Positions 16,945 to 24,871 of a stretch of DNA of 64,000 nt are shown here, piece by piece. Position 1 is the stretch's first letter; each line of letters opens with the position of its first letter. The notes under the pieces were generated by a model. It saw nothing but the letters and a program-made list of their open reading frames with translations, had not been told where the DNA came from and made no database searches. A program made the translations under genes and the position numbers. The stretch is from Exiguobacterium acetylicum DSM 20416 (GTDB taxonomy: Bacteria; Bacillota; Bacilli; Exiguobacteriales; Exiguobacteriaceae), in contig NZ_JNIR01000001.1 in assembly GCF_000702605.1 (NCBI RefSeq), forward strand, positions 672,501 through 736,500. The letters are read 5' to 3'.

Positions 16945-17709
16945 TTAGAAACGTTTGTTGACAGCAAGTAAGGAAGCTTTTGCAATCTCTTCGTAGGTAG
17001 AATCGTTCGGGTGGAATTGGTCACTCGACAAATCACGTTTGACGTCACGCACGAGATTGAATGTGTCGATGATCTCGACATCGTACTCGATACCGAGCGT
17101 CCGTGATTTTGCGTTCCAATCTTGGACGATGGCATCGAATGCTTCACCGTTTTCCGTCGCGCGGAAAGGATTATAGAGCCCGACGTAGAAAATGACAGCA
17201 TCCGGATTTTGTTCTCGTAGGATACTGAACGTCTTTTTCAAGTTCGCTTGTGCCGTCGTGACGGTTTCGGCTGTCTTCTTCGCATTGAAGTTCGCGACGC
17301 CTTCACCACGGTTGAATAAGTCATTTCCGCCAATCGTCACCGAGATGACTTTTGCTTGTTTGATTGAGCGTAAGACTTCTTTTTGTTCTAGTTGTTTCAG
17401 TAAATCTTCCGTCCGGGCACCACTGACGGCAAGATTCTGGAAGCGCTCGACAGTGTTATCTTTGACAAGATCGCGTCCGACGATTGCGGCGTAACTATTG
17501 CCGTTTGATGCTCCGACACCACGTGTCAAGGAATCACCAAGCGCGACGTACGTCCCGCCTTTTTTGACAGGCTCTTCCTTCGTAGGTGTCAGGACGGCAC
17601 GTTTTGGTGGGTTGACGACGTCACTATAGGCACTGACGAAGCCGTATCCAAAGATTGCCGTCAAAACGAGTGAGACGGTTAAAAACAGGGGCCAGCGTAA
17701 TCGCTTCAT
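16945..17709 (-). CDS. SGNH/GDSL-family lipase or esterase, membrane-anchored or secreted
   Basis: 254 residues. An N-terminal hydrophobic segment (about 6-26) serves as signal or anchor. The SGNH blocks follow: Ser60 in ALGDSLTRG, Gly in the VSGARTEDL block, Asn in IGGNDLF, and the Asp230/His233 pair in SDQFHPND. This resembles extracytoplasmic YpmR-type lipases of bacilli. The substrate is unknown (lipid, acetylated polymer or ester). Monocistronic; the ATG is preceded by GGAGGAACG. Confidence 0.88.
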   Translation of the reverse strand: MKRLRWPLFLTVSLVLTAIFGYGFVSAYSDVVNPPKRAVLTPTKEEPVKKGGTYVALGDSLTRGVGASNGNSYAAIVGRDLVKDNTVERFQNLAVSGARTEDLLKQLEQKEVLRSIKQAKVISVTIGGNDLFNRGEGVANFNAKKTAETVTTAQANLKKTFSILREQNPDAVIFYVGLYNPFRATENGEAFDAIVQDWNAKSRTLGIEYDVEIIDTFNLVRDVKRDLSSDQFHPNDSTYEEIAKASLLAVNKRF

Positions 17710-17835
17710 GAACGTTCCTCCTTCTAGGTTCTAACCTGATTGTAGCAAAAGTTGAAAGAATGTGCGGAAATGAAGTGTTCTGACAAGTCAAATGATTCAT
17801 TATTCCGCTAGAATAGACAATAAGAGGTGAGAGAC

Positions 17836-18756
17836 GTGAAACCAACAGTGAAATTAGAAGGTGTAACAAAGGTGATCGGAAAAAAGACGATCATTGATAA
17901 TATCTCGTTTGAGATCCAACCAGGTGAAGTCTTTGGCTTCCTTGGACCGAACGGGGCAGGAAAAACGACGACGATCCGGATGCTTGTCGGCTTGATCAAA
18001 CCGACGTCCGGTAAAATCACGGTCTGTGACTTCGACGTCCGCAAACAGTTCGTCCAAGCGATGGAGCGGATTGGCTCGATCGTTGAAAATCCAGAGTTGT
18101 ATAAGTATTTGACGGGTCGCGAAAATCTACAAGTCTTTGCCCGGATGTTACCGAATGTCGATGATGCCCGGATTCAGGAAGTCATCGATCTCGTCGATTT
18201 GACGGCGCGTGTTGATGATCAAGTCCGGACATACTCGCTCGGGATGCGGCAGCGTCTCGGAATCGCACAAGCATTACTCGGACGACCAAGCGTCTTGATT
18301 CTCGACGAACCGACGAATGGTCTCGATCCGATGGGGATTCGGGATTTACGTCAATTCATCCGCCGGCTCGTCGAGGAAACGGGACTGTCGGTCCTCGTCT
18401 CGAGTCATATCTTGGCTGAGATCGAAATGCTTGCCGATCGAGTTGCAATCATGAGTTATGGCAAAATCGTTCAAGTCGGAACGGTCAAGGAACTGGTCGA
18501 GTCGCTCGCACCAGGCGTTGACTGGCGTGTTGATGATGCCTTTAAGGCAAATGAGATTTTATCAGCATCGGATCAAGTCCAAGTGTCCGAAGTCGTCGAT
18601 GCCAATACGGTTCATACTTTGATGGATGCAAGCAAGACACCAGCACTCAACAAACAGTTGCTCGAAGCAGGTGTCGAAGTCTGGACGATTGAACGGAAAG
18701 TCCAAACGCTCGAAGATCTGTTCATCACGTTAACGGGAGGCGATCACATTGCGTAA
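17836..18756 (+). CDS. ABC transporter ATP-binding protein (BcrA/CcmA-like)
   Basis: 306 residues: Walker A GPNGAGKTTT, signature YSLGMRQRLGIAQ and Walker B VLILDEPTNGLDP, then about 90 C-terminal residues typical of ABC-2 drug or bacteriocin exporter ATPases. Of two in-frame GTGs, the second (used here) has AGAGG eight bases upstream. It overlaps the permease gene by 8 bp, so the two form an operon. Confidence 0.9.
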   Translation: MKPTVKLEGVTKVIGKKTIIDNISFEIQPGEVFGFLGPNGAGKTTTIRMLVGLIKPTSGKITVCDFDVRKQFVQAMERIGSIVENPELYKYLTGRENLQVFARMLPNVDDARIQEVIDLVDLTARVDDQVRTYSLGMRQRLGIAQALLGRPSVLILDEPTNGLDPMGIRDLRQFIRRLVEETGLSVLVSSHILAEIEMLADRVAIMSYGKIVQVGTVKELVESLAPGVDWRVDDAFKANEILSASDQVQVSEVVDANTVHTLMDASKTPALNKQLLEAGVEVWTIERKVQTLEDLFITLTGGDHIA

Positions 18757-19747
18757 TCCGAACATGATCGGTCTCGTTCGAAATGAAGTGACGAAAATCG
18801 CTTCAAAACGTCGTTTTGCTGTCGTTGCGATCATTTTGATCGTCCTTGTCTCGATGTTTACGTACGCACAGTACCGAGACATCCAAGAACAAATCAAAAA
18901 GCAGGGAACGCTCGATTGGCGGGTTGAGTTACAACAAGACATCGTCGACACGCAGAACCGTCTTGCTTCCAGCAGTATTCAAGATGAGTTCCGTCAGTTC
19001 CTTGAGTTTGACCTAAAACAAAATCAATACTATCTCGACAATGACATCAACCCGAACTATCCGGGAGCCCCGACGTTCATCCGGATCTTCTTCTCGCAAG
19101 GATTGACGCTGATCTTACCGCTGTTCATCATCGTCATCATGGCGGATATCGTCAGTGGGGAGCAAAATGACGGAACGATCAAGACGCTACTGTCGCGACC
19201 AGTCCGGCGCTGGAAGATCCTGATGGCGAAATGGTTGACGGTGTTGCTCTATACGTCGATGCTGATGGCATTGACCGTCGCCGTCTGTTACGCGATATCC
19301 GGGATCGTCCTCGGCTATGACGGCTGGACCGCACCGATCTTGACCGGTTTCCAAGCTTCACCGAGCGGTACGTTCTCGACGGAGTTCGTGCATACGTTAC
19401 CGATGTGGGAGTACCTCTTGATGGCAGTCGGTCTAGCGTGGATCGTTACAGCTGTCGTTGGAACGATTGCCTTGATGGTCTCTGTTCTCGTCAAAAACAC
19501 AGCGACAGGGATCGGGATCATGATGGCAGTCTTGATTTCCGGTACGTTACTGACGACACTCGGTTCAAGTTGGACGAGCTCGAAATATCTCGTCAACGTC
19601 AACTTCGGACTGATCAACTATCTCGATGGACAAGCACCACCGATCGAAGGGATGACGCTTCCGTTCTCCCTTGCCGTCCTCGGTTGTTGGACGGTCGCGG
19701 CACTAGTCGTTGCGTTCTGGAACTTCACACAAAAAGATATGTATTAA
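18749..19747 (+). CDS. ABC-2 type permease
   Basis: 332 residues with about six membrane segments and a long extracytoplasmic loop after TM1 (about 40-105). The motif SGEQNDGTIKTLLSRPVRRW is characteristic of ABC-2 permeases partnered with BcrA-like ATPases. The start is TTG, with GGGAGG eight bases upstream. Its partner is the ATPase immediately before. Exported substrate unknown; peptide antibiotic resistance or Na+ export are the known roles of relatives. Confidence 0.88.
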   Translation: MRNPNMIGLVRNEVTKIASKRRFAVVAIILIVLVSMFTYAQYRDIQEQIKKQGTLDWRVELQQDIVDTQNRLASSSIQDEFRQFLEFDLKQNQYYLDNDINPNYPGAPTFIRIFFSQGLTLILPLFIIVIMADIVSGEQNDGTIKTLLSRPVRRWKILMAKWLTVLLYTSMLMALTVAVCYAISGIVLGYDGWTAPILTGFQASPSGTFSTEFVHTLPMWEYLLMAVGLAWIVTAVVGTIALMVSVLVKNTATGIGIMMAVLISGTLLTTLGSSWTSSKYLVNVNFGLINYLDGQAPPIEGMTLPFSLAVLGCWTVAALVVAFWNFTQKDMY

Positions 19748-19752
19748 GACGA

Positions 19753-19784
19753 ACGGGTCCACCTATAGAGGGGGACCCGTTTTT
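19753..19784 (+). terminator. Terminator of the ABC-2 operon
   Basis: The hairpin acgggtcc / gggacccgt is followed by five T. It overlaps the end of the convergent kinase gene. Confidence 0.85.
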
Positions 19785-20311
19785 CATGGATGAAGCGACA
19801 AACGATCGTATGTCTCGATTATTTTTTGATACTGAAGTTGTGTCGATAACGAAGCATCTACTATGAGAATCGGGGAAATTGACCGGTCCATTTGATACTG
19901 GTGTTCTGCGAACGTACCGATCATCGATGGGTCCGTCGCCGTATGATACGTCCGGCACCAGTCAAGGAATTCATTGGAGCCTGTAAAATCTGGGTATCGT
20001 GCTGCTTCGCGTGCGATGAGACGTTCCATCCGAACCGATTCGTCGAGCGACAGGAAGACAAGCAAGTCCCGATTGATGAAACCGTCCGGATGCCAGGCGA
20101 AGACAGAACCGGAGACGATGTAATCGTTGTAAGACATAAGATCTGCTTCATACATGGAAAATCGCTCGGAGACGTCTCGCTTTTCAGTGAACGTCGTATC
20201 TTTCCAAAGATAATGGTCTGTATCAATCCAGGGAATCTGTTCAGCTTGCCCGATGAAGGCGCCCAGTGTACTTTTTCCGGTACCTGATCCACCAATGATT
20301 TGAATACGCAC
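19784..20311 (-). CDS. P-loop nucleotide kinase-like protein (DNA topology modulation/FlaR type)
   Basis: About 175 residues. A P-loop IIGGSGTGKSTLG opens the protein, followed by WIDTDHYLWKD and a later RLIAREAARYP lid-like arginine segment. This is the pattern of adenylate-kinase-like proteins annotated as topology modulation proteins. An in-frame extension upstream exists, but AAAGGAG nine bases before this GTG sets the start. It lies downstream of a promoter and a structured RNA of about 160 nt on the same strand, which would be its 5' leader. The true phosphate acceptor is unknown. Confidence 0.8.
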   Translation of the reverse strand: MRIQIIGGSGTGKSTLGAFIGQAEQIPWIDTDHYLWKDTTFTEKRDVSERFSMYEADLMSYNDYIVSGSVFAWHPDGFINRDLLVFLSLDESVRMERLIAREAARYPDFTGSNEFLDWCRTYHTATDPSMIGTFAEHQYQMDRSISPILIVDASLSTQLQYQKIIETYDRLSLHP

Positions 20312-20339
20312 GATAATCGGCTCCTTTCGAAATAATGTA

Positions 20340-20498
20340 TCGGCACGCAGAACAGGCCCGGGCATGATGCCGGACCTGTCGCTTGGAAGTACGAATTCTT
20401 CCTATGTCGCCTCGTGCAAGCACAAGACATGGAATCGAGAGGCAGTGCCTCTAATAGGAAGCCGATGCAGGTCAGCTTCCGCGCTACGTACCAATCGT
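20340..20498 (-). ncRNA. Structured RNA or leader of unknown class, upstream of the P-loop kinase gene
   Basis: Read on the minus strand, the region folds as a closed structure. P1 pairs 20484-20494 with 20340-20350 (11 bp, some G-U). P2 pairs GACCTG (20468-20473) with CAGGTC (20373-20378). P3 pairs CTTCCTAT (20454-20461) with ATAGGAAG (20398-20405). Inside lie two hairpins (20438-20452 and about 20404-20430), and a further hairpin, ccggcatcatgcccgg, lies near 20357-20373. A consensus promoter lies just upstream. There is no terminator before the kinase gene. I do not recognise a riboswitch class. A 6S-like RNA (rod with paired ends, upstream of a gene) or a new cis-regulatory RNA are the main options. 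Confidence 0.5.
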
Positions 20499-20504
20499 AC
20501 TTTT

Positions 20505-20533
20505 ATCATACTGATTCCAAGAATTGGTGTCAA
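20505..20533 (-). promoter_or_regulatory. Consensus sigma-A promoter of the structured RNA
   Basis: TTGACA (20528-20533), a 17-bp spacer, then TATGAT (20505-20510), reading on the minus strand. The predicted start is near 20498, right at the 5' arm of the closing helix. Confidence 0.75.
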
Positions 20534-20607
20534 ACCTGCTCGAAAGGGTTTACAAACCGTTCAAACCGTCAAAAGAGAGAATAACGATGACTAGAGGAGG
20601 AACGACC

Positions 20608-20700
20608 ATGGCAGATTGGGGCATCATGCTGACAGGCGTCGTCATTTGTGGGTGGTGCATCTTTAGTGCCATCTATGACGATTTCATCCGTCGGGTATAA
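20608..20700 (+). CDS. Putative 30-residue membrane peptide
   Basis: A short frame with an excellent ribosome site (GAGGAGG seven bases before ATG). The product has one hydrophobic segment (IMLTGVVICGWCIFSAIY) and a basic C terminus. A terminator follows 16 bp later. The ribosome site and terminator support a real small gene; function unknown. Confidence 0.55.
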   Translation: MADWGIMLTGVVICGWCIFSAIYDDFIRRV

Positions 20701-20716
20701 GAAATACAAATGGGAG

Positions 20717-20739
20717 CCGTCCGGAATGGGCGGTTTTTT
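20717..20739 (+). terminator. Terminator before miaA
   Basis: The hairpin ccgtcc-ggaat-gggcgg is followed by six T. Confidence 0.75.
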
Positions 20740-20817
20740 CGTGGATTTTTTTAATCCATCGAAGTGGCTGTGGTACACTCGAATCAGAATGAAAAGATAG
20801 AGAATGGGTGAAGAAAA

Positions 20818-21744
20818 ATGAAGAAACAACCAGTCATCGTCATCGTCGGACCGACGGCAGTCGGAAAAACGAAGACGGGCATTGAACTAGCCAAGCGATT
20901 AAACGGAGAAGTCTTATCTGGAGACTCTGTCCAAGTCTATCAAGGGATGGATATCGGATCGGCAAAAGTGACGACCGAAGAGATGGAAGGGGTGCCGCAT
21001 CATCTGCTTGATCTCGTTACACCGGATGATGAGATGAGTGTAGCGCGTTTCCAGACGGTTGCCCGAGCGACGATCGATGAGATCGCAAGTCGGGGGAAGT
21101 TACCGATCATCGTCGGTGGAACAGGGCTTTATATCCGTTCGATTTTATATGATTATCAGTTCACCGAGCAGGCAGAAGATCCAGCCTTACGGGCTGAACT
21201 CGAAGCGTATGCAGCGACACATGGAGCGAATGCGCTACATGATCAGTTGAAGGAACTTGATCCGGTGCGTGCCGAAGCGATTCATCCGAATAACATTCAG
21301 CGGGTCGTGCGGGCGATCGAGGTCGCGCGGACGGGTCAGACACAAACGACCGGTAGTAAGCCTGCACTTTACGAGAGTCTACTGTTCGTCCTACACATGG
21401 AAGACCGGGATCGCTTGTATGATCGGATCGATCAGCGAGTAGATATGATGGTCGAAAGTGGGCTTCTTGAGGAAGTGGCGCGTCTGGATGCTGCCGGATA
21501 TCGACAGACGAAGGCCTTACAGGCAATTGGTTACAAAGAGATGTTACCAGTCCTTGACGGGGCACCACTCGATCCTGCTGTCGACATGCTGAAACGGAAC
21601 ACACGACGCTTCGCGAAACGTCAATTGACATGGTTCCGTCATCAATTTGATGGCGTTTGGGTAGATATGGGAAAGTTTTCATTTGAAGAAACGTTCAAAA
21701 TTATCTATGATAGAACTGTAGAGTTTCTGAAAGCGGTTAAATAA
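20818..21744 (+). CDS. miaA: tRNA dimethylallyltransferase MiaA
   Basis: 308 residues. P-loop IVGPTAVGKTKTG at residues 9-21, then SGDSVQVYQGMDIGSAK and TGLYIRSILYDY, all typical of MiaA. It transfers a dimethylallyl group from DMAPP to A37 of tRNAs reading UNN codons. hfq follows 48 bp later on the same strand, the conserved miaA-hfq order. Normal family length. Confidence 0.96.
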   Translation: MKKQPVIVIVGPTAVGKTKTGIELAKRLNGEVLSGDSVQVYQGMDIGSAKVTTEEMEGVPHHLLDLVTPDDEMSVARFQTVARATIDEIASRGKLPIIVGGTGLYIRSILYDYQFTEQAEDPALRAELEAYAATHGANALHDQLKELDPVRAEAIHPNNIQRVVRAIEVARTGQTQTTGSKPALYESLLFVLHMEDRDRLYDRIDQRVDMMVESGLLEEVARLDAAGYRQTKALQAIGYKEMLPVLDGAPLDPAVDMLKRNTRRFAKRQLTWFRHQFDGVWVDMGKFSFEETFKIIYDRTVEFLKAVK

Positions 21745-21792
21745 GAGTTGCCCGAAGACAGAAACAGATAAAAAGAGGGGGCACGGGGAATC

Positions 21793-22041
21793 ATGAAAGC
21801 GACATACAACATTCAGGACGTCTTTTTAAATCAATTACGGAAAGATGCAGTCCCGACAACAGTTTTCTTAATCAGCGGGTATCAATTACGGGGGCTGATC
21901 AAGTCATTCGATAACTTCACAGTCATCTTGGAGTCGGAAGGTAAACAGCAATTGATCTACAAACACGCGATCTCGACGTTCGCACCAGCGCGCAACGTGA
22001 CGTTATATGAGCAAGAAGAGACACAAGAAGTCTCTCGCTAA
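21793..22041 (+). CDS. hfq: RNA-binding protein Hfq
   Basis: 82 residues. Sm1 region ([32 protein letters not shown]) and Sm2 signature with YKHAIS at residues 56-61, as in all Hfq hexamers; the distal and rim regions are short, as usual in Firmicutes. Binds sRNAs and A-rich mRNAs. In an operon with miaA; a terminator follows. Confidence 0.97.
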   Translation: MKATYNIQDVFLNQLRKDAVPTTVFLISGYQLRGLIKSFDNFTVILESEGKQQLIYKHAISTFAPARNVTLYEQEETQEVSR

Positions 22042-22043
22042 TG

Positions 22044-22073
22044 AAAAAGACGACCGGGGGGTCGTCTTTTTTT
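22044..22073 (+). terminator. Terminator after hfq
   Basis: The hairpin agacgacc-ggg-ggtcgtct is followed by a long T run. Confidence 0.9.
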
Positions 22074-22083
22074 GTTCACTTCA

Positions 22084-22488
22084 TTATTTATACGCTGACT
22101 GAGCAAGCGTGCGAAGAACGTCGACAGGGTACCGTTCCAAGTCGAGGATATCAAGTCCGATGAATCCGGTATGGTCGGGTTCAGCAAAGTAGAACGTAAC
22201 TCCTTGGAGGTGACACGAACTTTTCGGAATCGTGTTTTGCAATCGGAGCGAGAAACGATCTGTATGTTCTGCGTATAAGAATGCTTGTGAATGGACGGCG
22301 CGGATCACATTCGCTTCTTCATTGAAAAATTCGATTCCGACGATGCGTCCCTCTTGATCAACGTCTACGTTGAGGAATTCATTTTCTTCTAGCTCGTCAG
22401 TTTCTTCAATCGCGGGAGTAAATGTTTCTGGGAAGAGATATAGATATCCCATTTCTGCTTCTTGATCATAAGTCATTCGAATCGTCAT
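22084..22488 (-). CDS. DUF2283 domain protein
   Basis: 134 residues. The N-terminal 60 residues (MTYDQEAEMGYLYLF, then NVDVDQEGRIVGIEFFNEE) match the DUF2283 pattern, a small beta-strand domain of unknown role, often beside toxin-antitoxin genes. The C-terminal 70 residues are not recognised. It follows the integrase-like gene on the same strand after 29 bp, so the two may be co-transcribed. Confidence 0.7.
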   Translation of the reverse strand: MTIRMTYDQEAEMGYLYLFPETFTPAIEETDELEENEFLNVDVDQEGRIVGIEFFNEEANVIRAVHSQAFLYAEHTDRFSLRLQNTIPKSSCHLQGVTFYFAEPDHTGFIGLDILDLERYPVDVLRTLAQSAYK

Positions 22489-22517
22489 CTATGTCACATC
22501 CAAGCCTAATGATTTTT

Positions 22518-23489
22518 TTACAACAACGGTGTCAGTTCCTCGACCGCCTCTTCATAACGTCGGAGCGAGACATCCTTATAGAGGCATGTCTTCTGCAGAC
22601 GTTCTTCCTTCGTCATCTCGTCCTGATACGTTTTTAAGATGAAACTGTTGCGTAACATCGACGGTGTCAAGATCCGCTTGTTATCGGACCGTTCATTCAG
22701 CTGACGCATCATCTTCGTGATCATGACGATCGATAGTTGCTTCGGTGCATTTTTGCTGTAGACCCAGCGGAATGTCATCCGAGCAAAGTCGAAGGCGACG
22801 AAAAAGGGGTCGGTACTGTTATAACGGGGGCGGACCGGCTCCGGAATCGTCTTCAAGTAACGCAACATGATGTCTTGATCTTCCCGCTCGAGGTGAAGCA
22901 GGTAACGGTTGCCGAGTCGGTCATGAACGGTCATCTCTTGCTGGGCGAAATTGAGATCGTGCATCTTCAAACCAATGATGTGATGGACACGTAGACCGTA
23001 ACGATAAAACAGACGGAGAATCAATTCGTTTCGATCGATCAAATACGGACGTGCCTTCAATTGATGTTCCGTCAAGCCGCGATCGGATTGATTCGTCCGG
23101 ACCAATTGTTCATATTCCTTGAAGGAAGCGACGTGTTTTGCCGTCAATTCGTGCGACGGTTGTGCGTATTCAATCAGCTTCGCCTTCGTTTGTCGAATCT
23201 GATAATTGACTTGATTGATGACGGTGACGATCCGGGCAACCGTTGCTTGCTGGTAGAGTTTCTCTTCGATCAAGTATTCATTGATGAACGTCTTCCACGT
23301 CTCGATCGAAATCGCCTTGAAATCGTCGATCTTCTCGAGTGGTTGGTCGACATCGGTCATGTAGCGATGGACTTCGATTAAATCATAGCGATAGCGGCGG
23401 ACGGTCGAAAGTTGCCGTCCACTTGTCGTTAGATAAAACAAATAGCGTTCAATGAACTCTGGAAGCGTATACGACTGTTCGCGTGCCAT
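22518..23489 (-). CDS. Tyrosine-recombinase-like protein with altered active site
   Basis: 323 residues with the two-domain layout of phage-type integrases: SAM-like N-terminal core-binding domain (about 8-100) and catalytic-like domain (about 150-320). The first catalytic Arg is present in YRYGLRVHHI. The HxxR box reads TPSMLRNSF, keeping the Arg but replacing both His residues. A Tyr is in place in SLRRYEEA near the C terminus. The beta-hairpin Lys is not evident. It lies between hfq and hflX, where no mobile element boundaries are visible, so it looks like a resident gene. Activity as a recombinase is uncertain; DNA binding is likely. Confidence 0.7.
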   Translation of the reverse strand: MAREQSYTLPEFIERYLFYLTTSGRQLSTVRRYRYDLIEVHRYMTDVDQPLEKIDDFKAISIETWKTFINEYLIEEKLYQQATVARIVTVINQVNYQIRQTKAKLIEYAQPSHELTAKHVASFKEYEQLVRTNQSDRGLTEHQLKARPYLIDRNELILRLFYRYGLRVHHIIGLKMHDLNFAQQEMTVHDRLGNRYLLHLEREDQDIMLRYLKTIPEPVRPRYNSTDPFFVAFDFARMTFRWVYSKNAPKQLSIVMITKMMRQLNERSDNKRILTPSMLRNSFILKTYQDEMTKEERLQKTCLYKDVSLRRYEEAVEELTPLL

Positions 23490-23627
23490 GGTTTTCCTCC
23501 CCTTATCGTAATCTTTCTTCCATCATAAACCGAACGGATGTTTCCTGTCCAAAAAAGTTCAGACGAACCGGTGCCTGTGGTATGATAAAGGGCGCAGTAC
23601 GTCTTTACTCGTGAAAGGAATGATATT

Positions 23628-24869
23628 ATGTCAGAACGCGTCATCGTCGTTGGTTGCCAGCTCCCCGGTGTCCCGGACCATGTCTATGAAGAATCGGTCG
23701 CGGAGCTCGAAGCACTCGTAACGACTGCGCATGGTGTCGTCGTCGGTCGTCTGGATCAAAAACGACAAGCGATTGATCGCCGTACGTTCATCGGAAAAGG
23801 AAAGGTTGAAGAACTCGTTGCTTTAGCAGACGAACTTGAACCTGATTTAATCATATTCAATGCCGAGGTCACGCCCGGTCAGATGAAGAATATCCGGATC
23901 GCCTTGTCGGACCCGGAAGCCATCAAATTGATTGACCGGACGCAGTTGATCCTCGATATCTTCGCTGGCCGAGCCCAGTCACGCGAAGGGAAATTGCAGG
24001 TCGAACTGGCACAGATGAGTTATCTCTTACCACGTCTTGCCGGGCAGGGAACACAACTGTCACGTCTTGGTGGCGGAATCGGGACGCGTGGACCAGGTGA
24101 ATCGAAACTCGAGACGGACCGCCGTCATATCCGGCGTCGGGTCGATGAGATCTCGAAACAACTCGAGACATCCGTCGCGCACCGTGCCCGTTACCGGGAA
24201 CGTCGCAAAGAGAACCAGACATTCCAAATCGCGCTCGTCGGTTATACGAATGCCGGCAAATCAACGATCTTCAACCGGTTGACACAAGCCGACACATACG
24301 AGAAGGATGAGTTGTTCGCGACGCTTGATCCGTTGACACGTCAAGTCGATTTGCCGGAAGGTGGTCAAATCCTCCTGACGGATACGGTCGGTTTCATTCA
24401 AGATCTCCCGACGAAGTTGATCGCGGCGTTCCGTTCGACACTCGAGGAAGTGCTGGAAGCCGACTTGATCCTCCATGTCGTTGATGCGTCGAGTGAGCAT
24501 TACTTGAATCAGATGCAGACGACGAACGATGTCCTCGATGAACTCGGTGCCGGTGACATTCCGCAACTGGAAGTCTACAACAAGAAGGATCAATTGAACC
24601 GCTTGTTCACAGGTGGAAAACTGCTGATTTCTGCGCTTGACCCGCAGGATATCGAGCGCTTGATCGAAGAGATCGAACGTTCGATCAGCGAAATTCTCGA
24701 GTATCTCGAGATTCGTATTCCAGTTGACGGATTTGCTCATTACAATCCGGCGAAAGAAGTCATGATGAATTTGAAGGAATCGTTCGAAGAAGATGGTTCC
24801 GTCATTCTAAAAGGTTACTTGCGTAAAGATACGCGTCTATACGCGACATTGAAACAATACGAGGTGTAA
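23628..24869 (+). CDS. hflX: GTPase HflX
   Basis: 413 residues. The N-terminal HflX domain has RQAIDRRTFIGKGKVEEL and the glycine-rich GGGIGTRGPGESKLETDRR motif. The GTPase domain has G1 GYTNAGKST, G3 DTVGFIQDLP and G4 NKKD. HflX binds the 50S subunit and splits stalled ribosomes. The ynbB gene follows after 2 bp, the conserved Bacillus arrangement. Confidence 0.95.
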   Translation: MSERVIVVGCQLPGVPDHVYEESVAELEALVTTAHGVVVGRLDQKRQAIDRRTFIGKGKVEELVALADELEPDLIIFNAEVTPGQMKNIRIALSDPEAIKLIDRTQLILDIFAGRAQSREGKLQVELAQMSYLLPRLAGQGTQLSRLGGGIGTRGPGESKLETDRRHIRRRVDEISKQLETSVAHRARYRERRKENQTFQIALVGYTNAGKSTIFNRLTQADTYEKDELFATLDPLTRQVDLPEGGQILLTDTVGFIQDLPTKLIAAFRSTLEEVLEADLILHVVDASSEHYLNQMQTTNDVLDELGAGDIPQLEVYNKKDQLNRLFTGGKLLISALDPQDIERLIEEIERSISEILEYLEIRIPVDGFAHYNPAKEVMMNLKESFEEDGSVILKGYLRKDTRLYATLKQYEV

Positions 24870-24871
24870 AC

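Noticed and set aside
20340-20498. tRNA, SRP RNA or RNase P RNA
   Set aside because: No cloverleaf, no CCA end, no SRP tetraloop domain (GGAAG with conserved flanks) and no RNase P core motifs.
22084-23489. Prophage or integron suggested by the integrase-like gene
   Set aside because: No att-like repeats, phage genes or compositional change; flanks are the conserved hfq and hflX.
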